A DNA stretch of 60,630 nucleotides from Kordia sp. TARA_039_SRF (GCA_006383075.2 SMNH02000015.1:26692-87321), one strand, 5' to 3'; numbered from the stretch's first letter, positions 37,251-46,693 are shown. Numbers and translations: made by a program. Notes: a model not told the origin generated them from the sequence alone.

Positions 37251-38303
37251 ATGAACTTTTCTAAAGAAATTATACACTGGTATTTGCAAAATAAGCGCGA
37301 TTTACCATGGCGAAAAACAAAAAATCCATACCGAATTTGGCTTTCTGAAATCATGCTACAACAAACTCGCGTAGCACAGGGATTGCCTTATTATGAGAAG
37401 TTTACAGCCGCATTTCCAACTGTGTACGATTTGGCAAAAGCCGAAGAATCGCAGGTGTTAAAGCTTTGGCAAGGATTGGGCTATTATTCCCGCGCACGGA
37501 ATTTACACTACACCGCAAAAGATATTGTAGAAAATTATAATGGAGAATTTCCCAGTACATATAAAGAACTTTTAAAGCTAAAAGGCGTAGGCGATTATAC
37601 CGCAAGCGCCATTGCGTCTATCTGTTTTGATGAAGTGGCACCTGTAGTTGACGGAAATGTGTACAGAGTTTTGGCCAGATATTTTAATATTGATATTCCT
37701 ATTAATAGTACCGAAGGCATCAAAAAGTTTAAAGAATTGGCGTTTGAAGTGATTGATGAAGATGAGCCTGCCAATTTTAATCAGGCAATTATGGAGTTTG
37801 GTGCAGTGCAATGCAAACCGCAAAATCCGTATTGTATTGTATGTCCGTTAAACGAAAGTTGTGAAGGTTTGAAAAATCAGCGTGTTGGTATGTTGCCTGT
37901 AAAGTTGAAAAAAACGAAGATAAAACATCGCTGGTTCAATTATTTGGTTGTTCTTTCGAACGAAACAGAGACGCTTCTGGAAGAACGAAAAGGAAAAGGT
38001 ATTTGGCAAGGATTGTATCAGTTTCCGCTATTAGAGACCAAAAAAGCAATTGCAGATATCCGTTCGCATCATAAAGAAATTGAAGAAATACTTCAACTCA
38101 ACGACTTTTCCATTACACCATATAATACGGAAGAGAAAATTCACAAATTATCTCATCAACATTTACATACCACATTTTGGATTGTAGAAACTACCGAGAA
38201 TTTAAAAAATGGTATACTTTTGCAGGAAATTCGAAAATATCCGGTTCCGATTCTCATTGGAAACTTTATTGAAGAATTTATACCAAAGCAACTTTACTTC
38301 TAA
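37251..38303 (+). CDS. mutY: A/G-specific adenine glycosylase
   Basis: MutY removes adenine mispaired with 8-oxoguanine. The helix-hairpin-helix LKGVGDYTASAI, a catalytic Asp in the following loop (VVDGNVYRV), the 4Fe-4S cluster C-X6-C-X2-C-X5-C (CKPQNPYCIVCPLNESC) and the NUDIX-like C-terminal domain (KIKHRWFNYLV onward) are all there. Start ATG 37251, 350 residues; a TTG three bases earlier is not needed. Confidence 0.97.
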   Translation: MNFSKEIIHWYLQNKRDLPWRKTKNPYRIWLSEIMLQQTRVAQGLPYYEKFTAAFPTVYDLAKAEESQVLKLWQGLGYYSRARNLHYTAKDIVENYNGEFPSTYKELLKLKGVGDYTASAIASICFDEVAPVVDGNVYRVLARYFNIDIPINSTEGIKKFKELAFEVIDEDEPANFNQAIMEFGAVQCKPQNPYCIVCPLNESCEGLKNQRVGMLPVKLKKTKIKHRWFNYLVVLSNETETLLEERKGKGIWQGLYQFPLLETKKAIADIRSHHKEIEEILQLNDFSITPYNTEEKIHKLSHQHLHTTFWIVETTENLKNGILLQEIRKYPVPILIGNFIEEFIPKQLYF

Positions 38304-38323
38304 AGTCACATATTATAGTTGAT

Positions 38324-38358
38324 TTGGTATCATTTTTAATGGTTTTTTAGTACATTTG
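38324..38358 (+). promoter_or_regulatory. Promoter for ssb
   Basis: TTG at 38324-38326, 24 bases, then TACATTTG at 38351-38358, an exact TAnnTTTG match, 23 bases before the ssb ATG. Spacing is at the long end of what the Bacteroidota sigma accepts. Confidence 0.5.
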
Positions 38359-38381
38359 ATTATACACATAAATTTTACACA

Positions 38382-38864
38382 ATGAGCGGAACACTAAATA
38401 AAGTAATGTTGATAGGACACTTGGGCGATGAGGTAAAAATGCACTACTTTGAAGGTGGCGGCTGTATTGGTCGTTTTCCGATTGCAACGAACGATTCGTA
38501 CACAAATAAACAAACAGGCGAGCGTGTGGTAAACACCGACTGGCATAATATTGTAGTGCGAAATAAAGCGGCAGAAATTTGTGAAAAATATTTGAGCAAA
38601 GGTGATAAAATATATGTAGAAGGTCGTTTGAAAAATAGACAATGGCAAGGCGAAGATGGGCAAACGCGCTACACAACGGAAATTCAAGTGACCGATTTTA
38701 CGTTTTTGTCTACCAAACAAGAATCGCAAGCCAATGCAGCGGCAAACGCTCCTGTAACATCTGCGAATTCTCAAGCGGCACAACCGTCACAGCCAACAGC
38801 ACAACCACAACAGCAAACGCCACAAGCTTCGCATGTTGAAGAAGATGATGACCTACCATTTTAA
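38382..38864 (+). CDS. ssb: Single-stranded DNA-binding protein
   Basis: 160 residues with the OB fold (LNKVMLIGHLGDEV, VVNTDWHNIVV, KGDKIYVEGRLKNRQW) and a Gln/Pro/Thr-rich linker ending in the acidic tip DDDLPF, which binds partner proteins. The housekeeping SSB type. Followed by gldE after 26 bases. Confidence 0.97.
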   Translation: MSGTLNKVMLIGHLGDEVKMHYFEGGGCIGRFPIATNDSYTNKQTGERVVNTDWHNIVVRNKAAEICEKYLSKGDKIYVEGRLKNRQWQGEDGQTRYTTEIQVTDFTFLSTKQESQANAAANAPVTSANSQAAQPSQPTAQPQQQTPQASHVEEDDDLPF

Positions 38865-38890
38865 TCGAAGTCTAATTAACCACTCAAATT

Positions 38891-40195
38891 TTGGATCCAG
38901 AACCCAGTTTACTAATTTTTGCAGCGTCTTTTGAAGGACTTGATATTTTTAAGATGGTGTTTTTTGGTGTCTTATTACTTTGTTCTGCCTTAATTTCAGG
39001 TGCGGAAGTTGCACTGTTTTCCTTGTCGCAAACAGACATCAACGAAGCCGAAGAATCGAAAGTTGCTAGTGAGCGATTGGCAGCAAAACTCCTTCGAAAA
39101 CCACGAAAACTTTTAGGAACTATTTTAGTAGCAAATAATTTCATCAATATAGCTACAGTGTTATTGTTTGCGTCTTTTAGCGATAAGTTTTTTGGCGGAA
39201 TCACCACAGAATGGCTTCGATTGGTGATTGAAATTGGTGTAGTTACCTTTTTTATTTTGCTTTTTGGTGAAATTCTCCCGAAAGTGTACGCCAGCAGAAA
39301 TAAACACAAGTTCTCAGCAATGATGGCATTTCCGCTGAATGTGTTAGATAAAATTTTTGCGCCTATCAGTATGCCAATGAGTTTTGTCTCAGGATTGATT
39401 CAGAATAAATTGGGAAAAAAACGTACCAATCTTTCGGTAGACCAACTTTCACAAGCGTTGGAATTGACCTCTGAAGACGAAACAACAAAAGAAGAACAAA
39501 AAATTCTGCAAGGAATTGTATCATTCGGAAATACAGATACCAAACAAGTGATGCGCCCACGAATGGATGTTTTTGCCTTAAAAGAAGGCATGTCGTTTGA
39601 AACGGTTTTGAATGAAATTACCAAGAATGGCTACTCGCGAATTCCAGTGTATAAAGATAGTTTGGACGATATTTCGGGAATTTTATATGTAAAAGATCTC
39701 ATTCCACATATAGACACAAAAAACTTTGGCTGGGAGAAAATTTTACGCAATGCGTATTTTGTTCCAGAGAATAAAAAGTTAGACGATTTGTTGCGTGAAT
39801 TCCAAGATAAAAAAATTCACTTGGCAATTGTGGTTGACGAATACGGAGGCACTTCTGGTTTGGTGTCGTTGGAAGATGTGATTGAGGAAATTGTTGGTGA
39901 TATCAGTGACGAATTTGACGATGAAGATGTGCATTATTCCAAAATTGACGATAAAAATTACGTCTTTGATGGGAAAACAAACTTGAAAGATTTCTACAAA
40001 ATTATCGGATTAGAAGACAATTCAGCATTTGAAGAACAAAAAGGCGAATCGGAAACCATTGCAGGTTTTGTATTGGAGATTTTTAGAGGTTTTCCAAAAG
40101 TAAAAGATAAAATAAACTTTGGAGAATATACGTTTACTGTAGAAGTAATAGACAACAAACGATTGAAACAAGTTAAAGTCACACTAAAAGAATGA
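38891..40195 (+). CDS. gldE: Gliding motility-associated GldE (CBS-pair/CorC-like) protein
   Basis: 434 residues: DUF21-type membrane domain with three to four helices (FFGVLLLCSALISGAEVALFS, FINIATVLLFASF), a CBS-domain pair from about 215 (MRPRMDVFALKEG, VDEYGGTSGLVSLEDVIEEIVGDI) and a CorC/HlyC-type transporter-associated domain at the end. The TTG start at 38891 is used because the ssb spacing and conserved DPEPS-like N-terminus favour it. Overlaps gldD by four bases; the pair is a gliding-motility signature of Bacteroidota. Confidence 0.95.
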   Translation: MDPEPSLLIFAASFEGLDIFKMVFFGVLLLCSALISGAEVALFSLSQTDINEAEESKVASERLAAKLLRKPRKLLGTILVANNFINIATVLLFASFSDKFFGGITTEWLRLVIEIGVVTFFILLFGEILPKVYASRNKHKFSAMMAFPLNVLDKIFAPISMPMSFVSGLIQNKLGKKRTNLSVDQLSQALELTSEDETTKEEQKILQGIVSFGNTDTKQVMRPRMDVFALKEGMSFETVLNEITKNGYSRIPVYKDSLDDISGILYVKDLIPHIDTKNFGWEKILRNAYFVPENKKLDDLLREFQDKKIHLAIVVDEYGGTSGLVSLEDVIEEIVGDISDEFDDEDVHYSKIDDKNYVFDGKTNLKDFYKIIGLEDNSAFEEQKGESETIAGFVLEIFRGFPKVKDKINFGEYTFTVEVIDNKRLKQVKVTLKE

Positions 40196-40758
40196 ACATC
40201 TTAAAATATACAAGTCTCTTTTTAATGGTAAGCGTATTGTTAATTTCCTGCGGAGGAGAAGATGTGTTGCCAAAACCCAAAGGTTTTTTACGCTTGGAAT
40301 ATCCTGCACCAAAATATGCCAAAGTCACTTCCGATTGTCCGTATGCTTTTGAAAAGAATGAACTTGCCATTATTAATCCGCAGAAAAATTGCTGGATAAA
40401 TTTGGACTATCCTGCGCTCAACGGAACCTTACATTTATCGTACATTCCTATTGATGGAAATTTGAATCAGTTGCTAGAAGATGTGCAAAAATTGACCTAC
40501 GAACACGCCGTAAAAGCAGATGCCATTGACCCGACGGTGTATGAAAACGCAGCACAAAACGTATATGGAATGGTGTATGAAGTATCGGGAAACGCGGCTT
40601 CGCAAGCACAATTTTATGTTACAGATAGCATCAATCACTTTTTAACAGGTTCGTTATACTTTAACGCACGCCCGAATTATGATTCTATTTTTCCAGCGGT
40701 AAATTACATCAAAAAAGACATTCGCGTATTGGTTGAATCGTTGGAGTGGAAGAATTAG
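40192..40758 (+). CDS. gldD: Gliding motility lipoprotein GldD
   Basis: 188 residues, lipobox LLISCGG with cysteine near residue 19, then the family's PKPKGFLRLEYPAPKY start. Lipoprotein required for gliding and type IX-dependent motility in Flavobacterium (family knowledge). Start ATGA overlaps the gldE stop; coupled translation. Confidence 0.95.
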   Translation: MNILKYTSLFLMVSVLLISCGGEDVLPKPKGFLRLEYPAPKYAKVTSDCPYAFEKNELAIINPQKNCWINLDYPALNGTLHLSYIPIDGNLNQLLEDVQKLTYEHAVKADAIDPTVYENAAQNVYGMVYEVSGNAASQAQFYVTDSINHFLTGSLYFNARPNYDSIFPAVNYIKKDIRVLVESLEWKN

Positions 40759-41076
40759 AAACGCTCACTTCGACAAGCTCAGTGTGCATTTAGATTTTTA
40801 GACTTGTTAGAGTTTTAGAATCGCTTCGCTTTTGGATTTGTTAGACTTTTAGAATCGTCTCTGCGAGGAGTTTGCGACGTGGCAGTCTTTTTCTTCCAAG
40901 TACAGTACTTTTTTGTAGTGACAGATTACTTCGACGTTGTCTCGTAATGACGTTTCCAAGAATTTAATTTTCAAAAAAACACAATTGCTACATTGTTACA
41001 TTGAAAAATTGATACATAAAAAAATCCCCAATCATAACAATTGAGGATTTTGATATTTTTTATAGAGAAAAGATAC
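40759..41076. other. Repeat-rich intergenic region
   Basis: 318 bases without a credible gene. It carries GCTCACTTCGACAAGCTCAG-like sequence at 40763-40787, a direct repeat of about 23 bases (GACTTGTTAGAGTTTTAGAA at 40801 and GGATTTGTTAGACTTTTAGA at 40834), and a degenerate inverted pair around TCTGCGAGGAGTTTGCGACG and TCGACGTTGTCTCGTAATGA (40859-40950). All look like dispersed intergenic repeats of flavobacteria. Confidence 0.55.
41021..41051 (-). terminator. Terminator after the heavy-metal-domain gene
   Basis: AAAATCCTCAAT/ATTGGGGATTTT on the minus strand with a 7-base loop and a T run. Confidence 0.75.
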
Positions 41077-41582
41077 TTACGCTTTTTTAGCGCAACATGC
41101 TTTCTTGCAATCTTCCGCGCACGCCATTTTTTTAGCTTCGTCTTTTTTAGCGCAGCAATCTTTCTTGCAATCAGGATCGCATTCTTTTTTCGCTTCTTTT
41201 GATGAAAATGCTTCTACGTTTTTCATGTCAGAAACTTTATAATCGCCAGCAACTTTTGAAACGGTGCTTGTTAAGGCATCAAAATCAACCTTAGCGTCGT
41301 TATACTCAACCATAGCCAATTTCTGTTCAAATCTACCTTTGCAGATTTTACACCTTCCATAGCAGCTAATTTGCCTTCGATACGTTTTGCGCAACCAATC
41401 GCGCACGTCATTCCGTCAATTTTAAATTCTGCTTTGTTGTAATGTGCAGCAAGGTCTTCTTTTGTAGTTTTCTTTTCAACGGTTTTTGAGTTTGTGTCAA
41501 CCGTAATTGTTTTAGGTGTGTTGTCTTTGCAGCTTACCAAAGCGATTGTCATTGCAAAAACGAATACTATTTTTTTCATCAT
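41077..41582 (-). pseudogene. Heavy-metal-associated lipoprotein broken by a single-base frameshift
   Basis: From 41582 the first frame gives a lipoprotein signal (lipobox LVSC), then a metal-binding HMA domain start: FKIDGMTCAIGCAKRIEGKL, MEGVKSAKVD. It then reads out of frame. The second frame (to 41077) continues exactly as HMA sequence does: FEQKLAMVEYNDAKVDFD, and ends in a cysteine-rich tail of CxxxC-CC repeats. One T missing in the minus-strand run (plus-strand A-run at 41329-41331, three A where four would restore the frame) explains everything. Either a recent pseudogene, a sequencing error or a slippage site. Predicted role: periplasmic metal binding (copper or similar). Confidence 0.8.
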
Positions 41583-41709
41583 TCTTCTAATTAAAATAAA
41601 AAATTCACTCATATAATTTTTACTTATGAGCGTATCACAAAATTAAGCAAATATGAATGAATTATTCGAAATAATTGTCAGACTTTTGTATGATTCTATT
41701 CAAAAAACT

Positions 41710-42582
41710 ATGGATCACGACAAATTAAAGTGGATTTATCTAGCGTTACTGTCCTTAATTTGGGGAAGTTCGTTCATCCTGATAGAACAAGCAATTAAAG
41801 GACTTACTTCTATCCAAGTTGGTGCGTTGCGATTGACCATTACAGCAATCATCGTATTTTCGATAGGTGGAAATAAAATAAAGTTGATTGAGCGTTCACA
41901 GTGGAAATGGATTTTCTTAACAGCACTTGCAGGTTCGTTTTTTCCTGTGTTTTTATTCGCCATAGCGCAAGAGCAGTTGGACAGTGCTGTAGCAAGTATG
42001 CTCAATTCTTTAACGCCTTTATATACAGTTGTTTTCGGGATTTTATTGTTTGGCGTAAAAACATCCAAATTGCAAATTGTTGGCGTGTTGATTGGTTTGG
42101 TTGGCGCGTTGGTATTGATTTTTGCAGGAGCGAATTTTAATCCGAATCAAAATTATTGGTATAGTATTTTTATTGCGCTTGCCACGATTGGGTACGGTTT
42201 GAATGTGAATATGATTAAAAAACATCTAAACGAATTAAATGCTTTAGCTATTGTCACAGGAAACTTTATATTTTTAATCATCCCAGCAATTATCATTTTA
42301 GCTTCTACAGGCTTCTTTGGAACAATTTTAGAAAACGAAGAAATGCAAGTTGCTGTGGGTTATGTCGCTATTTTATCCCTTTTCGGAACTGCCATGGCGA
42401 AAGTAGTTTACAATCGATTGGTACAAATTTCGAGTCCCGTATTTGCTTCTTCAGTTACGTATACTATGCCGTTAGTGGCGATATTTTGGGGCGTTTTGGC
42501 AGGAGAAAAACTGAGTTTTTACCAAATTTTAGGTGGAATCATCATTTTGATTGGTGTGTATTTGGTAAATAAGAAGAAATAA
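41710..42582 (+). CDS. EamA/DMT-family transporter
   Basis: About 290 residues from the ATG at 41710 (MDHDKLKWIYLALL): ten hydrophobic helices in two EamA repeats, IWGSSFILIEQAI near the start and ILGGIIILIGVYLVN at the end. A longer frame opens at 41653, but the extra 19 residues are polar and unlike the family. A drug/metabolite exporter-type protein; substrate unknown. Upstream it diverges from the frameshifted lipoprotein. Confidence 0.85.
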   Translation: MDHDKLKWIYLALLSLIWGSSFILIEQAIKGLTSIQVGALRLTITAIIVFSIGGNKIKLIERSQWKWIFLTALAGSFFPVFLFAIAQEQLDSAVASMLNSLTPLYTVVFGILLFGVKTSKLQIVGVLIGLVGALVLIFAGANFNPNQNYWYSIFIALATIGYGLNVNMIKKHLNELNALAIVTGNFIFLIIPAIIILASTGFFGTILENEEMQVAVGYVAILSLFGTAMAKVVYNRLVQISSPVFASSVTYTMPLVAIFWGVLAGEKLSFYQILGGIIILIGVYLVNKKK

Positions 42583-42588
42583 AATAAA

Positions 42589-42618
42589 AGAACCCAAAAT
42601 ATAAACACTTTGGGTTCT
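42589..42618 (-). terminator. Terminator between the DMT transporter and the peptide gene
   Basis: Perfect AGAACCCAAA/TTTGGGTTCT stem with a 10-base loop. The T-rich side is on the minus strand, so it ends the peptide gene read from 42916; on the plus strand it may still slow the transporter transcript. Confidence 0.65.
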
Positions 42619-42670
42619 AGTAATAAACTTAGTTTAAGTTTATTTTTAAATAATTGTTCAATTGAGATTA

Positions 42671-42916
42671 TTAAATATTACCGTCAAGACAATTATTGTA
42701 GGCCTCTTCATACATTATGGTATATACAATATATCCTTCAGGGTCGTTGTAATTCAATGTGTCATCAGCAGCCAAAAAAGCTCCAGCTGTTAATGTAGCA
42801 TATCCGTCACAAGAATTAAGCCAATCTACAGCTGGTCCAAATCCATCATTACCGGCTTTAATTGATGACTGTTCTTTTTTATTAAGTACTTTAATTCCTT
42901 TAATGTTTTTTAACAT
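42671..42916 (-). CDS. Peptide precursor with GG-like leader (orphan)
   Basis: 81 residues: MLKNIKGIKVLNKKEQSSIK-AG leader of the Bacteroidota bacteriocin-like type (LNKKEQ motif, then AG at residues 21-22 where processed forms have GG), then a 59-residue core with two cysteines (Cys 36 and Cys 77) and many Asp/Tyr. No maturase, transporter or immunity gene nearby. Probably a secreted peptide, product unknown. Near-consensus TATATTTA at 42944-42951 may be its promoter. Confidence 0.7.
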   Translation of the reverse strand: MLKNIKGIKVLNKKEQSSIKAGNDGFGPAVDWLNSCDGYATLTAGAFLAADDTLNYNDPEGYIVYTIMYEEAYNNCLDGNI

Positions 42917-42992
42917 AATAATAGATTTTAATATTAATAATTGTAAATATAGTGATATAATTTCATACTTTTTAAAAACTTAATAAACTTAA

Positions 42993-43052
42993 AAAAGGAA
43001 GCTGAATTCTAAACTGAAAATTAATTTTCAACTTAGAATTCAGCTTCCTTTT
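42993..43052 (-). terminator. Long perfect hairpin after the M16 peptidase operon
   Basis: A 20-bp perfect stem (AAAAGGAAGCTGAATTCTAA with its complement at 43033-43052) enclosing a second palindrome GAAAATTAATTTTC. T-rich on the minus strand after the arm. Strong terminator for the M16 genes at 43098-46524, with possible effect on both strands. Confidence 0.75.
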
Positions 43053-43097
43053 AATGAATTATATTGAGATCAGATCTTAATTTATGTTATAAAATAA

Positions 43098-45179
43098 TTA
43101 ATCAAAATCTTTTGAAGTTATCTCTGAATTAATTGTTACTTCAATAAGTTTTGATTCAACAATTTGTGGACCTAGCGAGCCTACTTTTTTTGTTGGAAAT
43201 TTTATACCCTCTTTCTCTTGATAGTCTGAAAAAAAGGTTTCTTGCGTTTGACTTCTCCCCTGTATGTTGGTTACAGAAACTTCTTTGATTTTTAATCCAG
43301 TGTTAATATCATAATAATTAGAAACACTAACTACATCACCAGGAATAAAAATTCTATAGGCTTCAACTCCTTCAATTGTTTCTATGCCAGATAATGTAGC
43401 TTTACCAGAAGCTAACTGTGTTAATTCTGGAAATACTCCAAAAGAAAGTTTTAAATCTGCAAGCATACTATTGGGTAATACTGTTTTATTGCCCCCTTGT
43501 TTCAGGAATACTTCCTCATCTTTAGCAACAATTGTCATCATTGGATTTCCATTCATAGAAATAATTTGGGCATATTTATCGGAGGTTCTCTTTTCTTCAG
43601 TTATTATTTTAGCACCCATTGCTTCTGCTTCATATTTTATAATTAGTGTTTCAACCGCTTCTAATCTTTCTTTTCCACCTATCGCTTTGATGTAATTGTC
43701 AATTACAGTTTGCGCTGTAACGCCTTCAGGAATTGGCTTTTTGAACACAGGTTTTTTTGTCGCTTTTCCGTATTGGTCATAATATTTTACAGGAACTTTT
43801 TTCCCTTCAAACATCATGCTTTCGAGTCCGTCAATCACTTCGCTTCCTTTTCCAGTTACGACAATACGCAAGTTATCTTTCTTAAAGTATTTTTTTGCTG
43901 CACGCAATACGTCTTCTTTAGTAACTGCTTCAATTTTTTCCAAATACGTTTCGTAGAAATCTTTTGGTAAATCTTCAGTGATGATGTTTAACGCATAATT
44001 TGCAATGGTGCTTGGGCGTTCAATTCCTGTTACGAATCGACCCACATATTTAGCTTTTACATTTTTCAATTCTTCATCAGAAACCAATTCTGTAGTCATC
44101 TTTTTGATTTCTTTCAAAATCTCCACAACAGCACTGTCTGTTACAGCATTACGCACACTTGCGGTTGCACTGAATCGTGAGATTGTTTTTCTGTTGTTTC
44201 CAATACTTGAATACGAACCGTAAGTGAACTTTTTATCTTCACGTAAATTGTTAAATAAACGTGCTTCACCACCGCCGCCAAGAATATTGTTAGCAATCAA
44301 CACAGGGAAATAATCGTCATCTTTCATCGTTAAATTCACCGTGTTTTGAACGCTTAATTCTGACTGTACAGCATTGTCAGCATTGATAAAGTTGATTTCT
44401 GTCTGTGCAGGGTTTGAAGCAGTATCGTACGTATCAGCAACGATAGTTCCTTGTTCCCAGTCTTTGAAAAGTTTCTTTACCAACTTTTTAACCTTCTTGG
44501 TTTTTACATCACCAATTACGATAAGATAGGCGTTGTTTGGACGAAAATATTTATTGTGAAACGCTTTGATGTCATCTAGTGTTACATTTTTTACCGTTTC
44601 TTCTGTTACAAATTCTCCATACGGATGATTTGCACCATACGCCAATACTGACTGAACTCTGCTTGCAATAGCACCAACATTTTTCTTTTCAGATTTTATG
44701 CCTTCTAAAATTTTAGCACGTTCACTGTCTAAATCTTCCTGCGTAAAATTTGGATTTAAGGCTGCATCAGCCATTAATTCCATGATTCTTGGGAAATATT
44801 TCGATAACGAACTTGCAAAAGCACTTTGCGAACCAAAATTTAAAGAAGCTCCTAAATAATCAACTTCTTCATTAAAATCATCTTTAGAAATAGATGTTGA
44901 ACCATTCCCTAGTAAAGAACTTACCAAGGTTGTCATTCCTGCTTTTTCTCCTTCTACAATAAGAGGATTGTCTATTCGTAAACTTGCAGAAACGCGTGGT
45001 AATTTATTGTTTTCAACCACCATTACGGTCAACCCGTTTTTTAGCGTAAACGTGTCAGGTTTTCCGATATTTACCTTTGGTGCTGGACCTGGTTTTGGTT
45101 GTTTAGATCGGTCTATTTGGGCTTGCATTGTGAGTGAAGCTACAAACAATACAAGGAGTGAAACTATTTTTGTTTTCAT
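43098..45179 (-). CDS. M16-family peptidase-like subunit without zinc motif
   Basis: 693 residues from the ATG at 45179 (signal MKTKIVSLLVLFVASLTMQA). M16 C-terminal-type protein: DTFTLKNGLTVMVVENNKLP, GMTTLVSSLLGNGS where an active subunit would have HxxEH, YRPNNAYL-like segments and R/Y-type FTYGSYSS region. The zinc ligands are absent, so it is the substrate-holding partner of the next gene. It has an additional C-terminal domain of about 200 residues. It starts 7 bases after the partner's stop. Confidence 0.9.
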   Translation of the reverse strand: MKTKIVSLLVLFVASLTMQAQIDRSKQPKPGPAPKVNIGKPDTFTLKNGLTVMVVENNKLPRVSASLRIDNPLIVEGEKAGMTTLVSSLLGNGSTSISKDDFNEEVDYLGASLNFGSQSAFASSLSKYFPRIMELMADAALNPNFTQEDLDSERAKILEGIKSEKKNVGAIASRVQSVLAYGANHPYGEFVTEETVKNVTLDDIKAFHNKYFRPNNAYLIVIGDVKTKKVKKLVKKLFKDWEQGTIVADTYDTASNPAQTEINFINADNAVQSELSVQNTVNLTMKDDDYFPVLIANNILGGGGEARLFNNLREDKKFTYGSYSSIGNNRKTISRFSATASVRNAVTDSAVVEILKEIKKMTTELVSDEELKNVKAKYVGRFVTGIERPSTIANYALNIITEDLPKDFYETYLEKIEAVTKEDVLRAAKKYFKKDNLRIVVTGKGSEVIDGLESMMFEGKKVPVKYYDQYGKATKKPVFKKPIPEGVTAQTVIDNYIKAIGGKERLEAVETLIIKYEAEAMGAKIITEEKRTSDKYAQIISMNGNPMMTIVAKDEEVFLKQGGNKTVLPNSMLADLKLSFGVFPELTQLASGKATLSGIETIEGVEAYRIFIPGDVVSVSNYYDINTGLKIKEVSVTNIQGRSQTQETFFSDYQEKEGIKFPTKKVGSLGPQIVESKLIEVTINSEITSKDFD

Positions 45180-45186
45180 TGGTGTT

Positions 45187-46524
45187 TTATTTTTTTTCTG
45201 TTTTTTCAGCAGGTACATATTCTAAAAGCAAACGTTGGTTTGTTTTTAAGTACTTATTAGCAACTTCTTTAATTTCTTCTCGTGTGATAGATCGGTAAAT
45301 GTCAATTTCAGTATTGATAAGATTGGTATCACCATACATTACATTGTATCTTGCTAGCGAGTTTGCAATTCCTTGTACACTTGAGTTTGAATTTACAAAT
45401 CGGTTTTCAAACTTATTTTGAAGTTTTTCGTAATCTCTTTGAGAAATCAATTCTGTTTGAAGCATTTTAATTTCATCGTCCATTTCAGCTAACAAACCTT
45501 CTAAAGTATTGTCGCCAAGCGGAAGTGCAAAAAGGGCATACGTTCCATAGTCTTTTTGACTGAAATTCACCGCTTGTACAGCCAATGCCATTTTTTTATC
45601 GTCTACAAGTCTTTTGTATAATTTAGAACTTTTTCCGCCACTTAAATAGGTAGAAATCATGTCCAAAACACGTGCGTCTCTTGTGGTAAATCCTGGCGTT
45701 CTATATGCTGCAATAATTGCAGGAATTTGAATGTTTGGATCTTCGTATTTTACGTTAAATTCTTCTGTAATTGGATCTTCTTTTGGAAAGTTTCGCACCA
45801 CATCTTTTCCTCTTGGAATAGGACCAAAATAATCTTTAATCATTTTTTTAGTCTTTGAGATGTCAATGTCACCTGCAACCACTAACGTTGCATTGTTAGG
45901 AACATAGTATTTTTTGAAGTATGCTTTAAATTCATCGAGCGTAGCAGCATCTAAATGCTCCATTTCTCCGATATTTTTGTATTTGTAAGGGTGTTTTTTG
46001 AAGATATTTTCACTCACTACAAATAGTAATTGTCCGTACGGTTGGTTGTCGTAGCGTTGTCTTTTTTCTTCTTTTACAACTTCACTTTGCGTATCTACAC
46101 CAATTTGGTTAATCACCGGATGCATCATACGTTCTGATTCCATCCACAACCCTAATTCTAAATTGTTTGAAGGAAAAACTTCGTAATAATACGTTCTGTC
46201 ATTTGAAGTATTGGCGTTGTTGGTTCCACCGTTGGCAGATACAATTTTAAACCATTGTCCACGGTCAATATTTTCGGTTCCTTCAAATAGCAAATGCTCA
46301 AAGAAGTGAGCAAAACCAGTACGTTCAGGGTTGTTATTGCCCCCTAAATCTTTTCCGCCAACATCGTACATAACCGATGTGGTTACTACAGGAGCTGTGT
46401 TATCTTGATGAAGAATTACATGCAAACCGTTGTCTAGGTCGTATTCTTCAAACGTAACTTCTTGTGCTTGGGCAAACAAACCTACCAGCATCAATGAAGC
46501 TATTGAAAATAGTCTTTTTTTCAT
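45187..46524 (-). CDS. M16-family zinc peptidase, catalytic subunit
   Basis: 445 residues, signal peptide (QAQ end), inverted zinc motif HxxEH at residues 73-77 (HFFEH) with a downstream glutamate in KEEKRQRYD. Works as a heterodimer with the following inactive subunit on periplasmic peptides (family knowledge). First gene of a two-gene minus-strand operon. Substrates unknown. Confidence 0.92.
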   Translation of the reverse strand: MKKRLFSIASLMLVGLFAQAQEVTFEEYDLDNGLHVILHQDNTAPVVTTSVMYDVGGKDLGGNNNPERTGFAHFFEHLLFEGTENIDRGQWFKIVSANGGTNNANTSNDRTYYYEVFPSNNLELGLWMESERMMHPVINQIGVDTQSEVVKEEKRQRYDNQPYGQLLFVVSENIFKKHPYKYKNIGEMEHLDAATLDEFKAYFKKYYVPNNATLVVAGDIDISKTKKMIKDYFGPIPRGKDVVRNFPKEDPITEEFNVKYEDPNIQIPAIIAAYRTPGFTTRDARVLDMISTYLSGGKSSKLYKRLVDDKKMALAVQAVNFSQKDYGTYALFALPLGDNTLEGLLAEMDDEIKMLQTELISQRDYEKLQNKFENRFVNSNSSVQGIANSLARYNVMYGDTNLINTEIDIYRSITREEIKEVANKYLKTNQRLLLEYVPAEKTEKK

Positions 46525-46693
46525 TGCATTTAACTTTTTTTGACTTTGAGTTATTTTAGATGTGACGCAAGTTCTATAAAAATGTTACATATCACAAATA
46601 AACCTTAAAGTTTATGACAATTTTAGGATGTCTATAAATTTTCGTATCTTAATGGTTCTTAAATGATTACTAACTAAAAACCCAAAAACTACT

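Noticed and set aside
41271-41612. Two separate genes at the HMA locus
   Set aside because: The two frames join as one HMA domain with one missing base, so a single broken gene fits better.
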